Positions 8,505 through 16,901 of a stretch of DNA of 64,000 bases are shown piece after piece. The position numbers and the translations under genes were made by a program. The stretch lies in the NCBI GenBank assembly GCA_021324775.1, contig JAJPIM010000006.1, positions 176,589-240,588 on the forward strand, read 5' to 3'. The notes beneath the pieces were generated by a model, which was given only the letters and a program-made list of their open reading frames with translations, did no database searches and was not told the origin of the DNA. This stretch comes from Gemmatimonadota bacterium. GTDB lineage: Bacteria > Gemmatimonadota > Gemmatimonadetes > Gemmatimonadales > Gemmatimonadaceae. Every line of letters begins with the position of its first letter. Within the stretch, counting starts at the first letter, position 1.

Positions 8505-8894
8505 CTAGACGAGGTCCGGTGGTCCGCGGGAATACGGAAGCGCCCCGAGTGCGGTGGGCGCGTAGCCGAGGATCTCGGCCACCGGCGGCCGGATAGCCGC
8601 GAGGGCAGCCGGTGCGGGGGTGACCGGGGGTGCCGGCTGGCCGAATGCAGTCGCGAGGTACTGGCAGAGCGCGCAGTCATCGGTATGGACTCGTGCGCAC
8701 TCGGGCCGGCTATGCGCCTCGATGTGCGAGGCCGCATTTGGACCGTTGCCCGCCGCCTCGAGCTGCGCATCGGCCAACGACGCGGCGGCCGGTCCGATGA
8801 GTTGGACCAGCGCGACAACCAGCGCCAGGAGCCGTAACTGCAGTTTGCGCAGCCGCACGAGTGGGATGGTAATGCAGTTTGAGCCAATTGCCAC
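8505..8894 (-). CDS. Small secreted Cys/His protein, DUF2946-like
   Basis: 129 residues starting at GTG. A basic, strongly hydrophobic signal segment (VRLRKLQLRLLALVVALVQL) is followed by a short mature region with the pattern HxxxHxxxxCxxxH...CALC (His57, His61, Cys66, His70, Cys74, Cys77), typical of the small secreted DUF2946-type proteins often found beside copper genes and TonB receptors. The Pro/Ala-rich tail is low complexity. It lies upstream of the TonB receptor on the same strand, so a metal-binding partner of that receptor is plausible. Start is not certain; no strong ribosome-binding site is visible. Confidence 0.7.
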   Translation of the reverse strand: MAIGSNCITIPLVRLRKLQLRLLALVVALVQLIGPAAASLADAQLEAAGNGPNAASHIEAHSRPECARVHTDDCALCQYLATAFGQPAPPVTPAPAALAAIRPPVAEILGYAPTALGALPYSRGPPDLV

Positions 8895-9000
8895 CCGCCA
8901 TCATGCCGCGGGATCGGTTACTGAGACTTTGACGCATGCCACGCCCATCAGGTTTCCAGGCGCTTGGCCTTTTTCGGAGCGTCCCCGTAGATTGGCCCTC

Positions 9001-9447
9001 ATGCAGCGGTCCCTGGCACACCGGTTCCTGGCGGGACTTTTCGGACTCTGGATGATCGTGACGGTCTCCGGTGTCTCCCTGCAGGCGTGCCCGGAACACG
9101 GGGGTGGATGGCTCGGCGGAGTGGCGTCGGCCCACATGGACCACCACGATGCAATGCCGGCCAGCGGCCCCATGATGGATGCGATGCCGGCCAGCCATCA
9201 GGGGCACCATGAGGGCGCGCCCGATGCTGGACATGGTGGGGGCCATCACGGGCATCAGTGCACGTGCCCGGGTGCGTGCTGCACGACCGGTTTGGTGAGT
9301 GTTCCAGCCGGACGTTTGGTCGCAATTCCTGTCGTACCGGTCGCGATTGCCGCGGCCGCTCCGCTCGTTTACCGTGACGTCGCGCCGCGTGCCGCGCCCG
9401 ACGTCGTCATACCGCCTCCGCTCGGCCCTCCCGCACAGAGCGTCTGA
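9001..9447 (+). CDS. Small secreted His/Met/Cys-rich protein
   Basis: 148 residues, no family recognised. A signal peptide (about residues 1-29, FLAGLFGLWMIVTVSGVSL) is followed by a metal-ligand-rich segment, residues 45-94: ten His, five Met and a CxC plus CC cluster (HQCTCPGACC). The unit DAMPAS occurs twice. The Pro/Val-rich C-terminus shows no motif. The composition suggests periplasmic copper (or other soft metal) binding. It is 99 bases upstream of the second TonB receptor and two genes before copC, on the same strand, so an operon is likely. The frame extends further upstream, but the ATG at 9001 starts the signal peptide. Confidence 0.75.
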   Translation: MQRSLAHRFLAGLFGLWMIVTVSGVSLQACPEHGGGWLGGVASAHMDHHDAMPASGPMMDAMPASHQGHHEGAPDAGHGGGHHGHQCTCPGACCTTGLVSVPAGRLVAIPVVPVAIAAAAPLVYRDVAPRAAPDVVIPPPLGPPAQSV

Positions 9448-9546
9448 CCCCGTTCGCGGGGTCGCGCTGACGCGGCGCGTGATTCACACGCCGCACCGGG
9501 CAGGGGACATCCCGTCTCCGCCCGTGCTAACTGTGCGGAGACCCAC

Positions 9547-11817
9547 ATGTCACTCGATAGTGATGAGCGCGCCGCTTTCGCGGCCGCTCATGTACGCGGC
9601 ACCCGGCCGACGCAACGCCGGGGGCGACTCTGGATCCAGCGCGGTATCCGCCGAGTCGCGGTGCAGTGTTTTGTGGGCTTGGCCAGCGCCGGCGGAGTAG
9701 CCGGAGCAGCGCACGTGGCGGCTGCCCAGGTTCCCACCGCGCGGCCCGACACCAGCGGCCGGCCTCAGACCACCTCCGCGGACAGCGCGGCGGCAACTGC
9801 ATACGCCGACACGCTCGCGGGTAAAGCGCCGCGCAAGCAGACACACGCGCTCTCTGCACAACGCGATTCCCTGGCCCGCCGTACCGCGCGTCTCGGAGCC
9901 GTGACCATAACGGCGACCCCGGTGCAGCCGACCGAACCGATCAGTGCCGTGACGGTGACACCGGATGCCATCGCGCAGACCCCGGCAAACTCGCCCTACG
10001 AGCTGCTTCGCGAGACGGCCGGCCTGGAATCCCACGAGCAGGGGCAGGGACCGGGCTTCGCGTCCGACCTGTCGATCCGCGGATTCAGCTCCGACCACTC
10101 GACAGACATCGCGCTCTGGATCGACGGCGTGCCGATCAACGAACCCGTCAACGGCCACGCCGAAGGCTACAACGATTTCAATCTGATGTTCCCGGAAGCG
10201 GTGAGCGGGATCGACGTGATCAAGGGGCCGGCCAGCGCGCTGTTCGGCAACTTCGCGTTCTCGGGCGTAGTCAACGTGCGCACGCTCGAGCACTTCGATG
10301 GAACGCAGGTCCAACTGACCGGCGGCGCCTACGGCAATGGCGAGGGTGTCGTGATGACCGGATTCGACAATGGCGGCACCCGAGGCGTGCTGGGAATCCG
10401 TGTGACCCGCGACGACGGGTGGCGGCCGCACGCGGAAGACCAGATCGGCCAACTGCATGGCCGGTTTCTGCACGACGTGACACACTCGGTCACGCTCGAC
10501 CTGGGGATCGAAGGATTCATCACCAGCTACAACTCACCGGGCTTTCTCGATACCGCGTCCTATTTGGCGAAGAACGACGGCGTCGTGTCGAACTTCGGTG
10601 ATGGCGGCTTCAAGCGCCACGCCCAGGAGCGGGCCAGCCTGCGCGTGGTGTTCTCGCCCTCGTTGTTCTGGCGGAGCACGGTGTATGCGACAGAGGGAAC
10701 CTGGAACTTCTGGTTGAGCACTCCCCCAGGCCTGGGCGGCGAGCTCGAGGGGTCTGGCATCGAGACCCACGAATACGACGGCCGCTACGGCGGCGGCGCG
10801 ACGAGCGCGCTCACGTACAGCGTGCCGGGCGTCCAGATCACGGCCGGCGCAGAGACACGATACGATCACGCGCACTACGAGAATTGGGGCGAGGCCGTGA
10901 GTGGGTTTCGCGAAGACTCCGTGCCGTTCGCACTCGTGCAGGCCCACCAGGTGTCAGGCGGGTTGTTCGTTCAGAGCAACTTCGACGTCACCAGGTATGT
11001 GCGGGTGGACCTGGGTGCACGCGTGGATCAACTCTCGAGCACGTCGCTCCAGCCGGCGTCGCTCGCACCCGACACGATCGGCCCGTTGGCGCAGTCGCAG
11101 TTCAGCAAGGGGATCTTCTCGCCGAAATCCGGACTGCTGTTCCGGCTTCTCCCGTGGGCCGGCGTTTACGCGAACATCTCGCGTGGGTTCCGCCAAGCGG
11201 ACGGCGTGATCCTCGATCCCACCACCCCGTTTATCACTTTGTGGGACTATGAGACGGGTGTGAAGGTGGCCCGCGGCCCGGTCGACATCGATGCGTCGGT
11301 GTTCCGGATGGATCTCAGCAACGAACAGTCGTTCAACGGCGTGACCACCATCAGCGGTGGCCCGAGCCGCCGGCGTGGGGTGGACCTCACGGCGCGCGCG
11401 GCGGTGACGCCGGACGTGACGCTGTCGACAAGCTTCACGGTAGTCGACGCCAAATACACGAAATTCTTCGACTCGGGCGTTGGAGTCGACTACTCGGGCC
11501 AGCCGGTCTTCAACACGTCGCGGTTCGTGGGTGACGGGGCGGTCGTGATCAATCCACGCCATTCGGTCTGGCGACTCCGGGTGGGCAGCAACTTCCAGGG
11601 GAAGTACACGCCGTTCGAGGAGGCCATCGGACTGACACGCCCTGCCTTCGCGCTGTTCTACGCCAGCGGAGCGGTCCGGATAGGACGTGGGGTCACGCTC
11701 GAGGCGGGTGCCCGAAACATCCTGGATACGCAGTATCGTGAGCTCGAATCGGGATATTTCATCACCCCCGGTCAGGTGCGCACGCTGTACGGGACTGTCC
11801 ATTACGACATCTTCTAG
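9547..11817 (+). CDS. TonB-dependent outer-membrane receptor (putative copper/metal uptake)
   Basis: 756 residues. An N-terminal export region (to about 60) and a Ser/Thr-rich linker precede a TonB box-like stretch (LGAVTITATPV), the plug (DLSIRGFSSDHSTDIALWID, VSGIDVIKGPASALFGNFAF, about 130-240), and a barrel that ends with a terminal Phe (VHYDIF), the classic outer-membrane signal. GGAG lies 7 bases before the ATG. It belongs to the siderophore/cobalamin/copper receptor type without the carboxypeptidase-like domain of its neighbour at 5.8-8.3 kb. Followed by copC and copD on the same strand, so copper import in the manner of OprC is the working inference; the ligand cannot be read directly. 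Confidence 0.92.
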   Translation: MSLDSDERAAFAAAHVRGTRPTQRRGRLWIQRGIRRVAVQCFVGLASAGGVAGAAHVAAAQVPTARPDTSGRPQTTSADSAAATAYADTLAGKAPRKQTHALSAQRDSLARRTARLGAVTITATPVQPTEPISAVTVTPDAIAQTPANSPYELLRETAGLESHEQGQGPGFASDLSIRGFSSDHSTDIALWIDGVPINEPVNGHAEGYNDFNLMFPEAVSGIDVIKGPASALFGNFAFSGVVNVRTLEHFDGTQVQLTGGAYGNGEGVVMTGFDNGGTRGVLGIRVTRDDGWRPHAEDQIGQLHGRFLHDVTHSVTLDLGIEGFITSYNSPGFLDTASYLAKNDGVVSNFGDGGFKRHAQERASLRVVFSPSLFWRSTVYATEGTWNFWLSTPPGLGGELEGSGIETHEYDGRYGGGATSALTYSVPGVQITAGAETRYDHAHYENWGEAVSGFREDSVPFALVQAHQVSGGLFVQSNFDVTRYVRVDLGARVDQLSSTSLQPASLAPDTIGPLAQSQFSKGIFSPKSGLLFRLLPWAGVYANISRGFRQADGVILDPTTPFITLWDYETGVKVARGPVDIDASVFRMDLSNEQSFNGVTTISGGPSRRRGVDLTARAAVTPDVTLSTSFTVVDAKYTKFFDSGVGVDYSGQPVFNTSRFVGDGAVVINPRHSVWRLRVGSNFQGKYTPFEEAIGLTRPAFALFYASGAVRIGRGVTLEAGARNILDTQYRELESGYFITPGQVRTLYGTVHYDIF

Positions 11818-11875
11818 ATCACCCGCGCTGGCGTGACGTAATTTTCCTTACACCTTCATCACCCTCCAATCTGCC

Positions 11876-12352
11876 ATGTCGAACTCACGCTCCTCCGTTG
11901 CCGTATTCCCCGTCCGCCAGCGGTCCGCCCTGATCGCGGTCGCAGCATTTCTGACCGCTGGGGCCGCCGCCGCGGCTGCACCGCCGGTGCGCGCGCCGGA
12001 GACACGCGTCACGGCTCGGCATCTGCGCCTGGAGCGCTCCGAGCCCGCGGCCAATGACACGGTGGCATCGGCGCCCGCCGCGGTGCGCCTCTGGTTCTCG
12101 GAGCAGCCCGAACTCGCCGTGACGACCATCCGTCTCAGCGCCGCGGCCGGCGGTGCGGTTGCACTCGCGCCACTGACGCGGGACACGGGTGCCACGGCGC
12201 CGGTCGTCGCGCCGCTGCGCGCGCATCCGGCAGCCGGGACCTACACCGTGTGGTGGCGGTCCACCGCACGCGACGGCCACGTGTCCACGGGGCAGTTCCA
12301 ATTCGTCATCGCGGCATCCGGCTCGAAAGCCGGGGCGGCGCGAGGCCAGTAG
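11876..12352 (+). CDS. copC: CopC-domain periplasmic copper-binding protein
   Basis: 158 residues. Signal peptide (about 1-35, SALIAVAAFLTAGAAAAAA), then one CopC beta-barrel domain: HLRLERSEPAANDTV (His49), VRLWFSEQPEL and the C-terminal DGHVSTGQFQFVI with Asp133 and His135, the usual Cu(II) ligands. In typical CopC the first His is the mature N-terminus; here about 14 residues (APPVRAPETRVTAR) separate the likely cleavage site from His49, so the N-terminal amine may not take part. It follows the TonB receptor by 58 bases and precedes copD by 17, as in other copper uptake operons. Confidence 0.9.
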   Translation: MSNSRSSVAVFPVRQRSALIAVAAFLTAGAAAAAAPPVRAPETRVTARHLRLERSEPAANDTVASAPAAVRLWFSEQPELAVTTIRLSAAAGGAVALAPLTRDTGATAPVVAPLRAHPAAGTYTVWWRSTARDGHVSTGQFQFVIAASGSKAGAARGQ

Positions 12353-12369
12353 GCGGACCGGCGATCCGG

Positions 12370-13335
12370 ATGGCCGGAGGATTGTCGGCGGCGGACGTCG
12401 TGGCGTGGTGCGCCCGCTGGATCATGCTGGCGGGAATCACGATCAGCCTGGGCGCCGTCAGTTGCCGGCTGCTGCTCGGCATGGCCGGCCAACCGTACGA
12501 GCCACTTCCGGATCGCGCGCGCCGAAGCGCCACCATCGGAATGTGGGCCGCACTCGCCCTGCTTCCCGCGGCTGTGGTCCGGTTGGGCACGGAGGTCGTG
12601 GATCTCGCTGATCCGGGCCAATCGTTTTCTGACTGGGTCCATCTCGTCGTCGCGATGGCCGCGCACACGCACTGGGGCGCGGTGTGGATCGTCCACGTCG
12701 CGATCGCCGTCGCCGCGATCATCGCTTTCGCGATCGCGCGCTCCGGATCGAAGCGGGCGTGGACGGTGGCCGGATTGTTGGCGGCAGGACTGGCGGCTAC
12801 GCCGGCGTTTGCGGGTCACGCGGCGTCAGTGGAACAGCATCGGGCGGTCGTCGTGACCGCCGACGTGCTCCACGTCCTCTGCGCCGGCACATGGATGGGG
12901 ACTCTGGCCGTACTGGCAGCCGTCACGCTGCGCAGCGAAGCGCCTACGCCGAAGCGGAGGGCGCCCGAGGAATGGGGCGCCGATATTGCGGGGCTGGTGC
13001 GCGCGTTCTCGCCAGTCGCGATGACGTCGGCGGCGATCCTCGCAATCACCGGGACGATCGCGGCGTGGAATCATCTCGACACCGTCTCGTCGCTCTGGCG
13101 CTCGGGGTATGGACGGACGCTGCTCGTCAAACTCACGCTCGTGGGACTGGTGCTGGTTGCCGGCGCGTACAACTGGCAACGGGGTACTCCCCGGCTGACC
13201 GCGCCGGGCCAGGACGGGGTCCGGGCATTTACGCGGTCGGCAACGGTAGAGATCGCGCTCGGCATGCTCATCCTGGCGGTGACAGCGATCCTCGTCGCGA
13301 TGCCACTGCCCATGTCGATGCCCATGGACCAGTAG
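12370..13335 (+). CDS. copD: CopD-family copper import membrane protein
   Basis: 321 residues with about eight hydrophobic helices. The CopD domain shows the histidines FAGHAAS and DVLHVLCAGTWMG in adjacent helices, believed to pass copper from CopC across the inner membrane, and the C-terminal TLVGLVLVAGAYNW segment. The reading frame is open further upstream inside copC, but the ATG at 12370 gives a short N-terminus before the first helix and leaves a 17-base spacer, so it was preferred. Completes a likely operon: His-rich protein, TonB receptor, CopC, CopD. It ends convergent with the next gene, 24 bases away. Confidence 0.9.
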   Translation: MAGGLSAADVVAWCARWIMLAGITISLGAVSCRLLLGMAGQPYEPLPDRARRSATIGMWAALALLPAAVVRLGTEVVDLADPGQSFSDWVHLVVAMAAHTHWGAVWIVHVAIAVAAIIAFAIARSGSKRAWTVAGLLAAGLAATPAFAGHAASVEQHRAVVVTADVLHVLCAGTWMGTLAVLAAVTLRSEAPTPKRRAPEEWGADIAGLVRAFSPVAMTSAAILAITGTIAAWNHLDTVSSLWRSGYGRTLLVKLTLVGLVLVAGAYNWQRGTPRLTAPGQDGVRAFTRSATVEIALGMLILAVTAILVAMPLPMSMPMDQ

Positions 13336-13359
13336 CAACCATGGTCCCGAGGCCATCGA

Positions 13360-14754
13360 TCACCGCATGTTCATCCCCGTCATGCGCTCGGCACTGTGGG
13401 AGTGGGCAGGACGGATTCTCAGGTAGACAGCGAAACCGCCCGGCGTGCGCGTGTGATATGTCGCGGCGAGCGTTTGCGGAATTGCGTCGAGAGTCACGAC
13501 CGTGCCGATCGTCGTCGCCACGTACGGGGTGACGGTCCCCAGCGCGCGCGCGTAGCCAATGCTGAACGATCCGATATCGAATCGGTTGGCCGCCGGCGGC
13601 GGCGGTGTGGCGACGAACAGGTCAGCCGGCGATTTCGCCACGTACTCGATCCGGCCGAACACCGTGTTCACGCCGTCCAGATCGAGGTTGGTCTCTGCGA
13701 GCCCGCTGTTCGAAACACGCGGGTCGTCGGAGTAGAGGTTCGCGCCGTAGACCAGTGTCGTGGCCCAGTCGCCCCGGCTCCCGAAGGGCCGGACATTCAG
13801 AATCGATCCGCCGAACCGATGCTGGGAGACCGTGGGCTCCAGTTGCTCGGGGCGGTGCAGATAGCCGTACCAGGCGGAGACGCTCCAGGCGTCCGCCGGG
13901 TTGACGATGATCCGGCCCGAATACGAATCGAGCGTGGGTCCGTTCTGGTCGTACTCGATCGCGGTTCGGTCCTGATCCGGCTCGTGCCCGTTGAAGATGC
14001 TGGTCTCGAGTTTGACGTCGTGCGTGTAGATGCCGGCTGTGGCGACGCCGAAGGAGATGTGCGTCGCGTCTTGCCAGTGGTGCGACAATGGCGCGAAAGG
14101 GTCACTCTCGGCGGAAGGGCGATGAGGGAACGCCACCGGGCCCAGGGCGGGTTCGCCAACGGCCGCGGCGTACGCCTGGACCGCGAGCCCGCCGGTGACC
14201 GGTGTGTCGTACAGCGCCGCCAGCTCCATGAAGAGATTGTGGGGATGCTGCCGGTCATGCAGCGGCGTGCCGTCGAACGCCTCGCCCGACTGGAGGATGA
14301 GCGGGTACCCGCGCTCGGAGCTGGTCCATGGATCGGCGCTGAACATGGTCCGGAGGCTGAGTTGCCCGGCGCCCAGGGCGCGCGTGGCCGACCCCATGAG
14401 CCATCCGATTCCAGCCACCTGGTTCGTACCGCGGCTGCCGCCGTACTGCTGGTCGAACATCCCGTACTCCGCACCATGCACCATCAGTTGCCACGCGCCG
14501 GCCGCGATGAGCTGAGCGTGCATTGGCACCGCATCGGGCAACCATGAGGTGCCGGAGCCCTGCCGGGCCATCGCGATCCCGAGGGGGCCGGCCCTCATCC
14601 CCATCATCGGGGGAGCGGTATCCCCTGCCGTGCCGGCAGCGAGTGGCGCCGGTGGTGTGGACTGCCCCACAGCCGGCGTCGCCCAGAACGTCGCGAGAAC
14701 GAGAATGGGTACAAATCGCAGCCGGGTGTGCGCCGGCCTGTCGCGGAAGGACAT
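13360..14754 (-). CDS. Predicted outer-membrane protein of a copper-associated family
   Basis: About 464 residues, secreted (signal peptide ending TPAVGQS, about residue 31). The mature protein contains GSGTSWLPDAVPMHAQ, a Gln/Tyr-rich AEYGMFDQQYGGSRG, DRQHPHNLFMELAALYD, NGHEPDQDR and many alternating strands, and closes with a Met/His tail (HSHSAERMTGMNMR). I recall similar proteins, usually called hypothetical, beside copper genes in other bacteria; no function is established. A beta barrel of the outer membrane is inferred from the strand pattern. ATG at 14754 was preferred over an upstream GTG at 14775. Convergent with copD. Confidence 0.8.
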   Translation of the reverse strand: MSFRDRPAHTRLRFVPILVLATFWATPAVGQSTPPAPLAAGTAGDTAPPMMGMRAGPLGIAMARQGSGTSWLPDAVPMHAQLIAAGAWQLMVHGAEYGMFDQQYGGSRGTNQVAGIGWLMGSATRALGAGQLSLRTMFSADPWTSSERGYPLILQSGEAFDGTPLHDRQHPHNLFMELAALYDTPVTGGLAVQAYAAAVGEPALGPVAFPHRPSAESDPFAPLSHHWQDATHISFGVATAGIYTHDVKLETSIFNGHEPDQDRTAIEYDQNGPTLDSYSGRIIVNPADAWSVSAWYGYLHRPEQLEPTVSQHRFGGSILNVRPFGSRGDWATTLVYGANLYSDDPRVSNSGLAETNLDLDGVNTVFGRIEYVAKSPADLFVATPPPPAANRFDIGSFSIGYARALGTVTPYVATTIGTVVTLDAIPQTLAATYHTRTPGGFAVYLRIRPAHSHSAERMTGMNMR

Positions 14755-14864
14755 CGAGCTCTCGAGAAAGGCCACGGTGCGCCATCGATGCCCGGAAAGT
14801 CCGGGTCACCATGGGGCGCCGTCCCGCTGCCGGGCGGATCCGCCCGCAGCAGATGGAACGAGAG

Positions 14865-15236
14865 CTAGATCTTGGGAGGCGGCGAGTCGGGTGCCGCGCG
14901 GCGTCCAGTGGGTGCAGCCGGACGGGCTGGCGTGCGCGGTGAACGGGTGACCGGTGAACCGAAGGCGGCTGCGGACGCCGGGAAGAATACTCCGCGGCAC
15001 GCGTCACCCGCAGCGCAACAGGCCTGCGTGTGTTGAGAGTGATGCGATGGGTGACCGGATGCCCGGGACAGGGACTGCGCCAGGTTGGGATCCCCGCCGG
15101 AGTCCGGCCCGGCGAGCGCACCATGGCAATGAGCCGCCGGCGTGTGATGCGACGCGCACGCGTACACGGCGGGCGTGAACGCCATCTGCAGCATGGCGAG
15201 CATCAGTAGCAGTCCAGCCAGCCGGCGGCGCGGCAT
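14865..15236 (-). CDS. Small secreted His/Cys-rich protein
   Basis: 123 residues, no family recognised. Signal peptide RRRLAGLLLMLAMLQMAF (about 3-20), then a mature region with eight His (residues 30, 31, 36, 38, 62, 65, 66, 69) and Cys27, Cys37, Cys73, Cys74, Cys80 in the arrangement CASHHTPAAHCHG ... QACCAAGDAC; the tail is Pro/Arg-rich. The layout resembles the protein at 9001-9447 (His cluster followed by a CC-x-C cluster), suggesting a shared metal-handling role. AGGA lies 8 bases before the ATG and the start is only 10 bases after the end of the upstream symporter gene, so the two are likely cotranscribed. Confidence 0.75.
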   Translation of the reverse strand: MPRRRLAGLLLMLAMLQMAFTPAVYACASHHTPAAHCHGALAGPDSGGDPNLAQSLSRASGHPSHHSQHTQACCAAGDACRGVFFPASAAAFGSPVTRSPRTPARPAAPTGRRAAPDSPPPKI

Positions 15237-15246
15237 CTGGTGTATC

Positions 15247-16566
15247 CTACTGCCCGGTCGCGGGGAAGTCACGCGCCATGGGGTGAAAAGCACCTTCGCT
15301 GCGAGCAACGACGATCGTCGCCACGCCATTGCCGATGAGGTTCACGATCGCGCGCGCCTCGGACATGAATCGATCGATGCCGAGGAGAAGGGCGAGGCCG
15401 GTGACAGGAATGACATGCGTGCTTCCGAGGGTCGAGGCCAGGACAATGAAGCCGGACCCCGTCACCCCGGCCGCGCCTTTGGAGGTGAGCATCAACACCG
15501 CCAGGGTGGTGAGTTGCTGTCCGAGGGTCATGTGCACGCCGAACACCTGGGCCAGGAAGCCAACGGCCATCGCCAGGTAGATCGATGTCCCATCCAGATT
15601 GAAGGAATAGCCGGCCGGGATCACCAGGCCGACCACCGGACGTGCGCAGCCGAACGTCACCAGCTTCTCCATGATGCCCGGGAGCGCAGCCTCGGACGAC
15701 GACGTCCCCAGCACGAGGAGAATTTCGTCCTTGATGTGCGCGAGATAGGCGAACAGCCGGAATCCCGCGAGCCGCGCGATGATCCCGAGTACCCCGAACA
15801 CGAACAGCGCCATCGTCATGTAGACGTCGCCCATGACGCGCAGCAACGGCCGGAGCGCGTCCAGCCCGAAGGTCGCGACGGTGTAGGCCATCGCGCCGAA
15901 CGCTCCGACGGGCGCGACCAGCATGATGAGGCCGACCAGCCGGAAAAAGACGCGCTCGAGCGATTGGATGAGTGCGACCACCGGACGCCCGCTTTCGCCG
16001 ACGGCCGCCAGCGAGACGCCAAACACGATGGCCACGAACACCACCTGCAGCACATCGCCCGTGGCGAACGCTCCGACGATGCTCGACGGCACGATGTGCG
16101 TCAGGATGCCGGTGAGTGATCCCTGCTGCGCGCCGTCAACGTATTGGGAGACATCACCGTGCGGCAGCCGCGATGGGTCCAGTCCGGCGCCGGGCCGCGT
16201 GAGATTGACGACGAGCAATCCGATCGCCAGCGATGCCGTGCTCACGACCTCGAAGTACACGAGCGCCTTGACGCCGACGCGTCCGACACGCCGAAGCGAC
16301 CCCGCACCCGCGACCCCGATGACGATGGTGAGGAAGATGACCGGTGTGACGATCATCTTGACGAGGTTGATGAACGTGTCCGAGACCGGGCGCAACGCGG
16401 CGCCCCAGGCGGGGCGCAGGGCGCCGACAGCGACGCCGAGCACGATCGCGACGAGGACCTGTGCGCTCGGATGCCGCGCGATCCGCGCCGCCAGGCTGCG
16501 AGGTGCGCTGCCGGTCGCCGCCGCGGCGGCGGTCACCGGCTCGTCGCCGCGAATACTCTGAGCCAC
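15247..16566 (-). CDS. Dicarboxylate/amino acid:cation symporter (DAACS family)
   Basis: 439-residue inner-membrane transporter, normal length for the GltP/DctA family, which takes up glutamate, aspartate or C4-dicarboxylates with protons or sodium. Diagnostic stretches are present: the hairpin-1 serine motif GTSSSEAALP, GYSFNLDGTSIY in helix 7, the hairpin-2 motif TSKGAAGVTGSGFIVL, and DRFMSEARAIVNLIGNGVA in helix 8. The exact substrate cannot be decided. Its start overlaps the preceding small gene by 34 bases and it is followed after 10 bases by the His/Cys-rich secreted protein, giving a three-gene minus-strand unit. Confidence 0.93.
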   Translation of the reverse strand: MAQSIRGDEPVTAAAAATGSAPRSLAARIARHPSAQVLVAIVLGVAVGALRPAWGAALRPVSDTFINLVKMIVTPVIFLTIVIGVAGAGSLRRVGRVGVKALVYFEVVSTASLAIGLLVVNLTRPGAGLDPSRLPHGDVSQYVDGAQQGSLTGILTHIVPSSIVGAFATGDVLQVVFVAIVFGVSLAAVGESGRPVVALIQSLERVFFRLVGLIMLVAPVGAFGAMAYTVATFGLDALRPLLRVMGDVYMTMALFVFGVLGIIARLAGFRLFAYLAHIKDEILLVLGTSSSEAALPGIMEKLVTFGCARPVVGLVIPAGYSFNLDGTSIYLAMAVGFLAQVFGVHMTLGQQLTTLAVLMLTSKGAAGVTGSGFIVLASTLGSTHVIPVTGLALLLGIDRFMSEARAIVNLIGNGVATIVVARSEGAFHPMARDFPATGQ

Positions 16567-16820
16567 GCGGGCCAGTTGCCGCTCATCTCGAAGAAGTCGT
16601 CGAAGTACACGAGCCCCAATGATTCCAGCTCGGCGACGATCCCGGTGAGTGTGTCCTCGCCGACCAGCGGTCCGACGGCGATCAGATCGCCCTCGACGCG
16701 GAACTCGTCTCGGGTCAGGCCGAAGCGCTCATCGAATGCGGTCCGCGCCAGTTCCACACGCTCGAACGCGGCGCGCTGGATGAGCAGTGTCGGGTACTCG
16801 CTGGCCAGTGGCAGAGGCAT
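16533..16820 (-). CDS. Small conserved-looking protein of unknown function
   Basis: 95 residues, soluble and acidic, no recognised domain (MPLPLASEYPTLLIQRAAFE ... SGNWPAWLRVF). It reads as a compact alpha/beta protein with normal codon use. Upstream the frame stays open into antisense of mnmG, but the ATG at 16818-16820 clears the mnmG start by 81 bases. It overlaps the symporter gene at its 3' end, which supports cotranscription with it. Confidence 0.55.
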   Translation of the reverse strand: MPLPLASEYPTLLIQRAAFERVELARTAFDERFGLTRDEFRVEGDLIAVGPLVGEDTLTGIVAELESLGLVYFDDFFEMSGNWPAWLRVFAATSR

Positions 16821-16901
16821 TCCAGTGTGGGCCCAGAAGGTTCGGGTGGATCGCGAGCCGGCGTCTCCCGCCGGCCGAGTAGCGCCGTGTAGCTTTGGAA
16901 T

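Noticed and set aside
15175..16119. Plus-strand open frame rich in His/Asp/Glu/Arg opposite the symporter
   Set aside because: The unusual composition is the antisense of hydrophobic helices; the opposite strand has all DAACS motifs.
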